Source of the DNA: Microbacterium kunmingense
GTDB taxonomy: Bacteria; Actinomycetota; Actinomycetes; Actinomycetales; Microbacteriaceae
Assembly: GCF_023155745.1 (NCBI RefSeq)
Contig: NZ_JAKNUS010000002.1
Location: 62,001 to 126,000 of the forward strand
Direction of reading: 5' to 3'
Length of the DNA stretch: 64,000 nt
Position 1 is the stretch's first letter; each line of letters opens with the position of its first letter. The position numbers and the translations under genes were made by a program. Positions 48,470 to 57,008 of this stretch are shown here, in pieces. The notes below the pieces were generated by a model that saw only the letters and a program-made list of their open reading frames with translations, did not search any database and was not told the origin of the DNA.

Positions 48470-49768
48470 GTGAGCGAGCAGGACACGAAGATCAGTCTCG
48501 TCGGCTCGGTGGCGCTGGGCACCGGGGTGATGATCGGCGCGGGCATCTTCGCGCTGGTCGGGCAGGTCGCCGGACTCGCCGGCGACTGGTTCCCGGTGGC
48601 GTTCATCGCCGGCGCCGCCGTAGCCGGTGTCAGCTCGTACGCCTACGCGCGGTACTCGAGCGTGAACCCGTCAGCGGGCGGCATCGCCATGCTGCTGAAA
48701 GACGCCTACGGCCCGGGCGTGGTCGCGGGGTCGTTCTCGCTGTTCATGTACGTGTCGATGGTGGTCGCCGAGAGCCTCCTCGCCCGCACCTTCGGCACCT
48801 ACCTGCTGCGACCCTTCGGGCTCCAGGACTCCGTCGTGCTGGTGCCGCTGCTGGGGGTCATCGCGATCGCGGCCGCGGCGGTGGTCAACCTCGTCGGCAA
48901 CCAGCTCGTCGAACGCTCCGCGCTGGTCACCGCTGTCCTGAAGATCGTCGGGATCGCAGTACTCGCGGCGGCCGGGCTCATCGGCGCAGCCGCCACCGGC
49001 GCGGGGTTCTTCTCGGACGGCTCGGACAGCGGAGACGGCTTGCTCGGGGTGGTGGCTGCCGTCGCGCTGTGTGTCCTCGCATACAAGGGCTTCACGACGA
49101 TCACCAATCAGGGCGATGACGTAAAGGACGCCAAACGGAACATCGCCCGGTCCATCATGATCTCGATCGCGATCTGCGCGGTGCTGTACCTGCTGATCAC
49201 CCTGTCGGTCGGGGCAAGCATCGGAGCATCCGGCGCGATCGATGCCCGCGACTACGCCCTCGCCGAAGCAGCCCACCCGCTGTTCGGCGCGTGGGGCGTC
49301 GGCATCACCGTGGCCGTCGCCGTGATCGCGACCCTCTCCGGACTGCTCGCCAGCCTGTTCTCCGTGTCGCGCCTGTACGGGATGCTGCAGGACATGAAGC
49401 AGGCACCCGCGCTTCCCGCGCGGGTGCCCCACCAGCCCCTGCTGATCACTGCCGGGGCCGCGATCGTCCTCACCGCGGTGTTCGACCTAGGCCGTATCGC
49501 AGCGCTGGGCGTGTTCCTCTACCTCACGATGGACATCGCCGTGCAGTGGGGAGTGCTGCGACGGCTCCGCGACAAGATCATTGCGCACCGCTGGCTGCCC
49601 ATCGCCACCATCGTGCTGGACGTCGCGATCCTCGCCGCGTTCACGATCAGCAAGGTGCAGTCCGACCTGCTCACCGTCGGCGTCGCGGCGGGCCTCGCCG
49701 CGGTGATCTTCGCCGCACAGGCATGGGTCGTCACCCGTCGGCACCGAACCGAGACGAGCGGCCGATGA
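48470..49768 (+). CDS. APC-family amino acid/amine permease-like transporter
   Basis: 432 residues, about 12 membrane helices. The N-terminal VALGTGVMIGAGIFALVGQ is the APC signature and FTTITNQGDDVKDAKRNI the conserved cytoplasmic loop. The substrate is unknown; cysteine, another thiol or a copper ligand would fit its place before two thiol-redox genes, but that is inference. The GTG at 48470 has GGGAGG about 5 nt upstream. Overlaps the TlpA-like gene by 4 nt. Confidence 0.87.
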   Translation: MSEQDTKISLVGSVALGTGVMIGAGIFALVGQVAGLAGDWFPVAFIAGAAVAGVSSYAYARYSSVNPSAGGIAMLLKDAYGPGVVAGSFSLFMYVSMVVAESLLARTFGTYLLRPFGLQDSVVLVPLLGVIAIAAAAVVNLVGNQLVERSALVTAVLKIVGIAVLAAAGLIGAAATGAGFFSDGSDSGDGLLGVVAAVALCVLAYKGFTTITNQGDDVKDAKRNIARSIMISIAICAVLYLLITLSVGASIGASGAIDARDYALAEAAHPLFGAWGVGITVAVAVIATLSGLLASLFSVSRLYGMLQDMKQAPALPARVPHQPLLITAGAAIVLTAVFDLGRIAALGVFLYLTMDIAVQWGVLRRLRDKIIAHRWLPIATIVLDVAILAAFTISKVQSDLLTVGVAAGLAAVIFAAQAWVVTRRHRTETSGR

Positions 49769-50379
49769 CCCGACGCACAACGACGACACTGCGGCGTCTC
49801 ACCGCCGCCAGCGCTGCCCTCGTCCTCACAGCCTCCCTGGCATCCTGCTCCGACAACCCCCTCTCCGACCAGTACCGGGCGGGCGACAACAAGGGGTTCA
49901 TCGCCGCCGACGGCTTCCGAGTCGTCGAGATCCCCACAGCAGACCGCAGTCGACCCGTCACGTTCCAGGGAGTGCTCGACACCGGCGACACCGTCACCAG
50001 CGACGAGTACGCCGGCGATGTCGTGGTCGTGAACTTCTGGTACGCCGCATGCGCGCCGTGCCGTTTCGAGGCGCCGGAGCTCGAAGCCGCGCACGAGGCG
50101 TTCGCAGACGATGACGTGTCCTTCCTCGGCGTGAACATCTACGACAGCGCCGCCGCCGCGACCGCGTTCGCCGACACCTACGGCATCACCTACCCCAGCG
50201 CCCTCGCGACCGTGGATGGGTCCGTGAAACTCGCATTCGCGGAAGAGACACCGTTGAACGCCGTCCCGACGACGATCGTGCTGGACCGCAAGGGCAGGGT
50301 CGCCGCCCGCATCATCGGCCAGCTCAGCAGCGCCTCGATCCTCAAAACGCTCATCTCCGAGACACTGGACGAATCGTGA
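49765..50379 (+). CDS. TlpA/ResA-like thiol-disulfide lipoprotein
   Basis: 204 residues. The signal peptide ends in a lipobox-like SLASCSDN (Cys about residue 28). The thioredoxin fold has NFWYAACAPCRFEAPEL with the CxxC pair (about 96-99) and the cis-proline NAVPTTIVLDRKG. It probably reduces cysteines of exported copper proteins using electrons from CcdA, with which it overlaps by 4 nt. Confidence 0.92.
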   Translation: MTRRTTTTLRRLTAASAALVLTASLASCSDNPLSDQYRAGDNKGFIAADGFRVVEIPTADRSRPVTFQGVLDTGDTVTSDEYAGDVVVVNFWYAACAPCRFEAPELEAAHEAFADDDVSFLGVNIYDSAAAATAFADTYGITYPSALATVDGSVKLAFAEETPLNAVPTTIVLDRKGRVAARIIGQLSSASILKTLISETLDES

Positions 50380-51233
50380 CCCTCGTCGACTCCGTCGCCG
50401 GCGGATCCCTGCTCGTCGCCATCCCGATCGCCGTGCTCGCCGGACTGGTGTCCTTCCTCTCCCCCTGCGTCCTTCCCCTGGTGCCCGGCTACCTCGGCTA
50501 CATCGGCGCCGCCGCAGCACCCCGCACGACACACACACCCGCGCCTCGAGCACACCTCGACGAGCCGGACAGCACCACCGACGCGGAGTGCCACGACCCG
50601 ACCGCGGCCGCCCCGGTATCCGCCGCTCCGACCCCGACCGCGACTCTCACGACCGGTCGGCACCGTGTTGTGATCGGCGTGGTGCTGTTCATCGCCGGAT
50701 TCACCGTCGTGTTCATCAGCGTGGCTATGCTCGGCGGCACCGCCGGAAGGCTCCTCCTGGAATACGCCGACCCGATCACCCGCGTCCTCGGCGCGTTCAT
50801 CATCATCATGGGCGTGGTCTTCATCGGCGGCCTCCGGTTCGCGCAACGCACCATGCGGCCACGCGTGCGCGGAAGGATCGGATTGGCGGGAGCCCCCCTG
50901 CTGGGCATCGCTCTCGGCATAGGTTGGACACCCTGCATCGGACCCACCCTCGCCGTCATCCTCGGGATGTCCTTCGATCAGGCATCCGCTGCACGCGGCG
51001 CGCTCCTCGGCCTCGCATACTCGCTCGGTCTCGGCATCCCGTTCATCCTCCTCACCTTCGGATTCGGCTGGGCGACCCGATCCGTCGGAGTGATGCGCCG
51101 CCACATCCGCCTGATCAACATCATCGGCGGCACACTCCTCATCGCGCTCGGCACGCTCATGGTCACGGGCCTGTGGACCGCGCTGATGTCGAACCTGCAA
51201 GGCGTGTTCTTGAGCGTCCCCCTCCCCATCTGA
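50376..51233 (+). CDS. ccdA: CcdA-type transmembrane electron carrier
   Basis: 285 residues, six membrane helices. Cysteines in FLSPCVLPLVPGYLG (helix 1) and GIGWTPCIGPTLA (helix 4) are the redox pair that moves electrons from cytoplasmic thioredoxin to TlpA. A variable, His/Pro-rich loop of about 50 residues after helix 1 is longer than usual. GTG start overlapping tlpA by 4 nt. Normally serves cytochrome c maturation; here the partners suggest copper-protein maturation. Confidence 0.92.
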   Translation: MTLVDSVAGGSLLVAIPIAVLAGLVSFLSPCVLPLVPGYLGYIGAAAAPRTTHTPAPRAHLDEPDSTTDAECHDPTAAAPVSAAPTPTATLTTGRHRVVIGVVLFIAGFTVVFISVAMLGGTAGRLLLEYADPITRVLGAFIIIMGVVFIGGLRFAQRTMRPRVRGRIGLAGAPLLGIALGIGWTPCIGPTLAVILGMSFDQASAARGALLGLAYSLGLGIPFILLTFGFGWATRSVGVMRRHIRLINIIGGTLLIALGTLMVTGLWTALMSNLQGVFLSVPLPI

Positions 51234-51278
51234 CGACACAGCAGTCCCCGCACCCGACGTGGATCCCCTCCCGAGGGA

Positions 51279-51295
51279 ATACCCCTAGGGGGTAT
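51279..51295. promoter_or_regulatory. CsoR box 2 (ATACCC-N5-GGGTAT)
   Basis: ATACCC-CTAGG-GGGTAT, perfect 6-bp halves and a 5-bp spacer, 75 bp upstream of the second copB gene. Same arrangement as box 1 and box 3, so copper derepression of this ATPase gene by CsoR is likely. Confidence 0.85.
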
Positions 51296-51370
51296 CGTGG
51301 TTGGGGTGAGCAAGTCTTGTGAGGGACGAGTGGGCATCACCCATCCCACTCCACAGCGAGGGAGCACACC

Positions 51371-53615
51371 ATGATCGACCCACACGCGCACCACCACCAC
51401 GCGCGCACCACCACCGACCACCCAGACCCGGCGGCCAAGCCGACCGACGCGGCCGTCCACGACGAGCACGCCCGACACGGCGGCCATGAGGCGCACGCCG
51501 ACCACGGTGCGCACGCCGACCACGACGCGCACGCCGACCACGGTGCACATGACAGCCACGGGGAGCATGCCGGTCATGACAGCCACGCCGACCACGGGGA
51601 GCATGCGGGCCATGGCGGGCACGCCGGACATGGCGCACATCATGTCGCCCAGTTCCGGCGGCTGTTCTGGATCAACCTGATCCTCGCCGTCCCGGTCGTG
51701 GCGTTCTCCGGCATGTTCGGGATGGTCCTGGGCTACTCGGTTCCCTCGTTCCCCGGAGCACAGCTGATCTCTCCCGTGCTGGGCACCGTGATGTACTTCT
51801 GGGGCGGCTGGCCGTTCCTCAGCGGCGCGGTCAGCGAACTCCGAGCCCGCAAACCCGCGATGATGCTCCTCATCGGTCTCGCGATCTCCGTCGCATTCTT
51901 CGCATCCTGGGGCGCCACCCTCGGACTCCTCCACCGTGAGCTCGAGTTCTGGTGGGAGCTCGCGCTGCTGATCGTGATCATGCTGCTCGGCCACTGGATC
52001 GAGATGCGGTCCCTCGCGCAGACCACCTCCGCACTGGACTCCCTCGCCGCGCTCCTGCCCGACGAAGCGGAACGCGTCGAAGGCGACCAGGTCGTCACCG
52101 TCTCCCCCGCCGACCTCCGACTCGGCGATGTGGTCGTCGTCCGCCCCGGCGGCAGCGTCCCCGCGGACGGCAGGGTCGTGGAGGGCCGCGCCGACATGGA
52201 CGAATCCATTGGTCACCGGCGAATCCCGCCCCGTCAGCCGGACCGCGGGCGACACGGTGACCGCCGGAACCGTCGCAACAGATTCAGGCTTGCGGGTCGA
52301 GGTCACCGCTACGGGCGATGACACCACCCTCGCCGGCATCCAGCGGTTGGTCGCCGACGCGCAGAACTCGACCTCGAGGGCGCAGCGGATCGCCGACCGC
52401 GCCGCCGGCTGGCTGTTCTGGTTCGCGCTGGGTGCCGCCGCACTCACCGCGCTCGTCTGGACGCTCGTCGGAGACCCGGACACCGCGGTGATCCGGACGA
52501 TCACCGTGCTGGTGATCGCGTGCCCCCACGCGCGGGGTCTGGCCATCCCCCTGGTCGTGTCGATCGCCACCGAGCGCGCGGCCCGCGGCGGTGTTCTCGT
52601 CAAGGACCGCCTCGCCCTGGAGAGCATGCGGACCATCGACGCGGTCCTGTTCGACAAGACCGGCACCCTCACCAAGGGCGAGCCGACCGTCACCGGCATC
52701 TCCACCGCCGATTCCGACTCCGCCGAGACCGTTCTGGCACTCGCGGCCGCCGCCGAAGCCGACAGCGAACACCCCCTCGCCAAGGCCATCGTGCGAGCTG
52801 CCCGCGAGAAGGATCTGACCATCCCGTCCGCTGCCGGCTTCACCTCGTCCCCCGCGGTCGGGGTGACCGCGACCGTCGAGAACCATGAAGTCCGCGTCGG
52901 CGGCCCCGCTCTCCTCGAAGAGCTCGGCCTCAACGAGATCGAGGATGCCGACGCGTGGCGAGCGGAAGGCGCGATCATCCTCCACGTCGTCCGAGACGGT
53001 CGGGCCATCGGCGGCCTCAAGCTCGCCGACGAGGTCCGTCCCGAGTCGCGCGATGCCGTCGACGCGCTCCATGCCCTCGGCATCGAGGTCGTGATGATCA
53101 CCGGCGACGCCGAAGCCGTCGCCCACGCGGTCGGCGAGGACCTCGGCGTCGACCGGGTGTTCGCGCGCGTGCGCCCCGAGGACAAGTCCGCCAAGATCGC
53201 CGAGCTGCAGGCCGAAGGCAAGCGCGTCGCGATGGTCGGAGACGGCGTCAACGACGCGCCCGCCCTCGCCCGAGCGGACGTCGGCATCGCGATCGGCGCC
53301 GGCACCGACGTCGCCATCGCCTCCGCGGGCGTGATCCTCGCCAGCGACGATCCCCGGTCCGTGCTGTCGGTGATCGAGCTGTCCCGAGCGAGCTACCGGA
53401 AGATGAAGCAGAACCTGTGGTGGGCGGCCGGCTACAACCTCATCTCCGTGCCCCTCGCCGCCGGCGTCCTCGCTCCCATCGGATTCGTCCTCCCCGTGTC
53501 CGTCGGGGCGATCCTGATGTCGCTGTCCACGGTGGTGGTCGCCCTCAACGCGCAGCTGCTGCGGAGCCTCGACCTCACCCCGGCGAACAGCGCCCGCACG
53601 ATCCTCGGCCGCTGA
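51371..53615 (+). pseudogene. copB: CopB-type P1B ATPase with a single-base frameshift
   Basis: An intact N-terminal frame runs from 51371 to DMDES near 52207; an extra T at 52209-52210 (ATTGG for the expected ATGG) shifts the rest into the next frame, which then continues to 53615 with CPH, DKTGTLTKG and [10 protein letters not shown]. The N-terminus has at least 25 histidines in HADHGAH/HADHD-type repeats up to about residue 90. The membrane motif reads CPHARGL, while the other copy has CPHALGL. GGGAG precedes the ATG and CsoR box 2 lies 75 bp upstream. Either a recent mutation or a sequencing slip. Confidence 0.85.
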
Positions 53616-53640
53616 CGCCACCCGGCGAATCACCACGCAG

Positions 53641-53687
53641 ACGGCAACAGCGCTCCCCTCAGGCAAAGATCCCGGGGGGAGCGCCGT
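53641..53687. terminator. Stem-loop between convergent copB-2 and copZ-2
   Basis: CGCTCCCC (53651-53658) pairs with GGGGAGCG (53676-53683), and ACGGC/GCCGT pair outside it. The position between converging genes suits a bidirectional terminator; no T-run. Confidence 0.55.
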
Positions 53688-53771
53688 TCGTCGAGTCAGC
53701 CCGTGGTCGCCATCACTGAACAGCCCGCGGAGTCACCCCGTTGCTGTGGAGACCGCATCACCGACCCGTGC

Positions 53772-54128
53772 TCATGACGTGGACGCAAGGCTGTACCCGG
53801 CCTCCTCGACCGCATGCCGCACCTGCACCGCATCCACCGGCGCCGTGCTGGTCACGGTCACCGTCGATACGCCGCCCGCCTTCAGATCGACGTCGACACC
53901 GGAGACACCATCGATCGCGGACACCTCCTCGGTGACGCTGCGCACGCAGTGCGAGCAGGTCATGCCCTCGACCAGGAACTGAGCCGACACCTCGTCGCCC
54001 TCGATCGGCTCCGCAACGAGGGCGGCCGCGTCCTTGGTCGCAGTGCTGTGGGAGGTGGGGCTGCAGCACGCGCAGCCGCCACCGTTGGTCGACCGCAGTC
54101 CGAGGTCCCGCAATCCCTGTCCGGCCAT
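53772..54128 (-). CDS. copZ: Copper chaperone with Cys-rich N-terminal extension, copy 2
   Basis: 118 residues. The HMA domain with GMTCSHC (about residues 60-66) follows an extension with GGGCACCSP, the same cysteine cluster as the copy at 41876. The ATG at 54128 has AAGGGAG about 7 nt upstream. Same strand and 46 bp after csoR-2, so a two-gene csoR-copZ operon under CsoR box 3. Confidence 0.9.
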   Translation of the reverse strand: MAGQGLRDLGLRSTNGGGCACCSPTSHSTATKDAAALVAEPIEGDEVSAQFLVEGMTCSHCVRSVTEEVSAIDGVSGVDVDLKAGGVSTVTVTSTAPVDAVQVRHAVEEAGYSLASTS

Positions 54129-54174
54129 GATGTGCTCCCTTCGCGAGCGTTGAGTGAATGTGAAATGCGCGCTT

Positions 54175-54459
54175 CTATGAGCGCACCAGGCGCGCGATGG
54201 CCGCGTTCGCCTCACGCAGCTTCTCCTGCGCGACCGGCCCGCCTTCGCCGACGGCTTCCGCGACGCAATGTCCGAGGTGGTCTTCCAGCAGAGTCAGCGC
54301 AACCGACTCCAACGCCTTCGTGACCGCGGAGACCTGGGTGAGGACGTCGATACAGTAGGCCTCCTCGTCGACCATTCGCGCGATCCCGCGCACCTGGCCC
54401 TCGGCCCGACGCAACCTCATCAGCAGCGCCTGCTTGTCGCCCGAATATCCGTGTGCCAT
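54175..54459 (-). CDS. csoR: CsoR-family copper-sensing repressor, copy 2
   Basis: 94 residues. RRAEGQVRGIARMVDEE and the ligands Cys (AYCID), His and Cys (EDHLGHC) match copper-sensing CsoR. GGAGG lies 6 nt before the ATG at 54459. About two thirds identical by eye to the copy at 42234, so both probably recognise the same boxes and could cross-regulate. Confidence 0.93.
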   Translation of the reverse strand: MAHGYSGDKQALLMRLRRAEGQVRGIARMVDEEAYCIDVLTQVSAVTKALESVALTLLEDHLGHCVAEAVGEGGPVAQEKLREANAAIARLVRS

Positions 54460-54485
54460 CCCGCACCTCCGTCGCACCATCCAAT

Positions 54486-54502
54486 ATACCCGCTAGGGGT
54501 AT
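54486..54502. promoter_or_regulatory. CsoR box 3 (ATACCC-N5-GGGTAT)
   Basis: ATACCC-GCTAG-GGGTAT, 27 bp upstream of csoR-2; a further GGGGTAT half lies just to its right. It is the operator expected for autoregulation of csoR-copZ copy 2. Confidence 0.85.
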
Positions 54503-54591
54503 GGGGTATAAAGAGGCGCGATTGGGCGGATCCGAGTCAGTGCCTGTTGTCGACGGAAACAGCCATTGCCGCATCCCACCCACGATGTGGG

Positions 54592-54613
54592 TATATCTAG
54601 ATAGGTAGATATA
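54592..54613. promoter_or_regulatory. ArsR-type operator
   Basis: TATATCTA (54592-54599) and TAGATATA (54606-54613) form a perfect 8-bp inverted repeat in very AT-rich DNA, 24 bp upstream of the ArsR gene. Repeats like this are the normal target of ArsR-family repressors. Confidence 0.75.
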
Positions 54614-54636
54614 CATATGCCCTTGAGGAGCACACT

Positions 54637-54969
54637 GTGACGATGAAGACGACGCCCGTTCGCGGGAACGAGCCGATGGCGGCGGGCCAGGCGTCCGCCC
54701 TGGCCGAGTTCCTGCGCACCCTGGGCGACGCGACCCGGTTGCGGATCCTGACCGCCTTGGACGGCGTGTGCGTGCCGGTCACCGCGATCGTCGAGGCCAC
54801 CGGGGAACGCCAGCCGACCGTGTCTCACCACCTGCGCATCCTGCGCGACCGCGGTCTCGTGGTCGGGGAGCGGCGCGGCGGCTACGTCTACTACTGCCTC
54901 GCGACCGAGGGCATCCGCGACGCTCTTGACGTCCTCCAAGGTCTGGCCGGCGGCGAGCCAGCCGAGTGA
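54637..54969 (+). CDS. ArsR-family metal(loid)-responsive repressor
   Basis: 110 residues with a winged helix (FLRTLGDATRLRILTALDG; ATGERQPTVSHHLRILRDRG). Cys in LDGVCVPV is a possible ligand, but the classical CxC of ArsR is absent, so the inducer cannot be named. GTG start with GAGGAG 7 nt upstream, preceded by a palindromic operator. It leads a run with a small Cys-rich protein and an MFS exporter. Confidence 0.88.
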   Translation: MTMKTTPVRGNEPMAAGQASALAEFLRTLGDATRLRILTALDGVCVPVTAIVEATGERQPTVSHHLRILRDRGLVVGERRGGYVYYCLATEGIRDALDVLQGLAGGEPAE

Positions 54970-55022
54970 TCTCGATCTCCCCCACCGCCGACCCCGAACA
55001 CCAGCCGAAAGGGAACCATCCG

Positions 55023-55292
55023 ATGACCGCCCAGATCTCGCCGACTGCTCTCACCGTCGACGGAGGCGTCGACCTGCTCCTCCCCCGTGAGACACCGCTG
55101 GAGGTACTGGACGCGTTCGTGGCCTCGTGCAACGTCGGCGCGTGCGGGTGCGGCGACACCTTCGTCTCGCGCATCACCAATGTGGAACTGCACGACGAAC
55201 CCGGACGCCGCAGGGTTCGGATCAGCGGCGACATCACCCCCGACGAGGTCCTCAGCGAGCTTGCCACCACCTCGCTGTCGCAACAGTCCTGA
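55023..55292 (+). CDS. Small cysteine-rich protein, unknown function
   Basis: 89 residues. The central segment VASCNVGACGCGDTF holds three cysteines (C-x4-C-x-C) in 7 residues; the rest is a short beta-rich domain. No family is recognised. The ATG at 55023 has AAAGGG 8 nt upstream; the longer GTG form from 54966 would overlap arsR by 4 nt and is possible. Between arsR and the exporter, it may bind the metal that ArsR senses. Confidence 0.65.
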   Translation: MTAQISPTALTVDGGVDLLLPRETPLEVLDAFVASCNVGACGCGDTFVSRITNVELHDEPGRRRVRISGDITPDEVLSELATTSLSQQS

Positions 55293-55494
55293 CGACCCGA
55301 CTGCGACTCGAGACCACCCCTCAGAAGCAACCCACGAGGCCCCCCTTGTTCGACTACGCCCAGCCTCCCCGCACAACAGGCGCCTCCCCCGCCGCATCCC
55401 GCTCCGCAGCTGACTGCTCGCCCATCATGGCGGACTCCGCGCGCCGAGCACCCAGCGGGAAGCCCGCGGGCAGACGAGTGCCGCGACGAATCGC

Positions 55495-56776
55495 ATGACC
55501 GCCGCTACGCCGCCGCCGCGCCTCGGATTGCGGGAGAACGCTCCGCAGTTCGCGCTGCTCGTCGCCGTGAACGCACTCGTCGGGGGCATGGTCGGTCAAG
55601 AGCAGACCGTCCTGCCGTTGCTCGCGCGCGACGTGTTCGGGATCACCGGATACACCATGGTGCTCAGCTACGTCGCCGTGTTCGGAGTCACCAAGGCGAT
55701 CTCGAACTGGTTCGCCGGCACCCTCTCGGACAGATTCGGACGCAAACCGGTGCTCCTGGCCGGGTGGCTCGTCGCAGTGCCCGTCCCGCTGATGCTGATC
55801 TGGGCACCCGACTGGGGATGGGTCGTCGCCGCGAACGCGCTCCTCGGGGTGAGCCAGGGCCTGACCTGGTCCACGCGACCGTGGTCATGAAGATCGACCT
55901 CGTCGGCCCCCGCCAGCGCGGTCTCGCGATGGGACTGAACGAAGCCGCCGGCTACGGCGCCGTCGCCGTCTCATCCCTCCTGGCCGGGTACCTCGCCACC
56001 GAATACGGGCTGCGCCCCGCACCGTTCCTGCTCGGCATCGCCTACACCGCCCTCGCGCTCATCATCACCGGCATCTTCGTACGGGAAACCCACGGACACG
56101 CCCACGCCGAGGCCGCACAACTCACACCCGCCACCACCCGGCCCAGCCAGGACGCCGGCCTGACGCACCGGCGGACCTGGTTCCTCGCGAGCATCGGCGA
56201 ACCCGCGCTCGCCTCGGCCAGCCTCGCCGGGCTCGTGAACAACCTGAACTTCGGCCTCTCATGGGGACTGTTCCCCCTGCTGTTCGCCACCCGCGACCTC
56301 CCCACCGCGCAGATCGCGATCCTGTTCGCGCTGTACCCGGGCGTGTGGGGCATCGGGCAGCTGTTCACCGGAGCCCTGTCGGACCGCATCGGCCGCAAGC
56401 ACCTCGTCACCGGCGGCATGGCCCTCCAGGCCATCGCCCTGGTCATCATCGGCGCCGGCAGCAGCCTCACCGTCTGGGCGACCGGGACGATCCTTCTCGG
56501 CCTGGGCACCGCGATGTCTACCCCACCCTCCTCGCCGTCGTCGGAGACGTCGCCCACCCCACCTGGCGTGCACGTGCCGTCGGGGTCTACCGCGTCTGGC
56601 GGGACCTCGGCTACGCCGTCGGCGCAATCATCGGCGGAATCGTCGCCGACCTCCTCGGCCTGCAGGCCGCGCTGTGGGTCGCCGCAGCGATCTCCGCGGT
56701 CGTCGCCGCGATCGTCGCCGGGAGGATGTACGAGACTCTCTCCACACAACACCGCAACGGAGCATCGGCCACCTGA
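55495..56776 (+). pseudogene. MFS exporter with two frameshifts
   Basis: Read across frames it is a 12-helix major facilitator protein: ISNWFAGTLSDRFGRKPVLL is motif A and TGALSDRIGRKHLVTGG its second-half copy. The first frame ends at WSTRPWS near 55890; MKIDLVGPRQRGLAMGLNEA continues in another frame, and near 56517 a missing base moves the last part (YPTLLAVVGDV to NGASAT) into a third. As written it would not be functional. It follows the ArsR and Cys-rich genes, so probably a metal or drug exporter that has decayed. Confidence 0.8.
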
Positions 56777-57008
56777 GCCCTCTGCGGTGCTCCCAACGCG
56801 CCCTCTCCGACGCCGATCCGAGCGCGCACGACGGAGCCTCAATCGTGCACCATCCTGGTCGTACCCCACCCACCTCTTCCGGGCACTACCCGAGGTCACC
56901 GGTCGCCCATCATGCAAATACCGACAGTTGTCCGCAAGACACGCTGGTGCAGCTCGAGCGCACCCGCCAGCGTCCGCGGTCGGCGCTACCCTGACCCCGA
57001 GGTCACCC

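Noticed and set aside
51470..51640. Periodic repeats that could suggest a CRISPR array or satellite
   Set aside because: They encode the His-rich tail of CopB in one frame; units are short and without unique spacers. No CRISPR array or cas gene was seen in the window.
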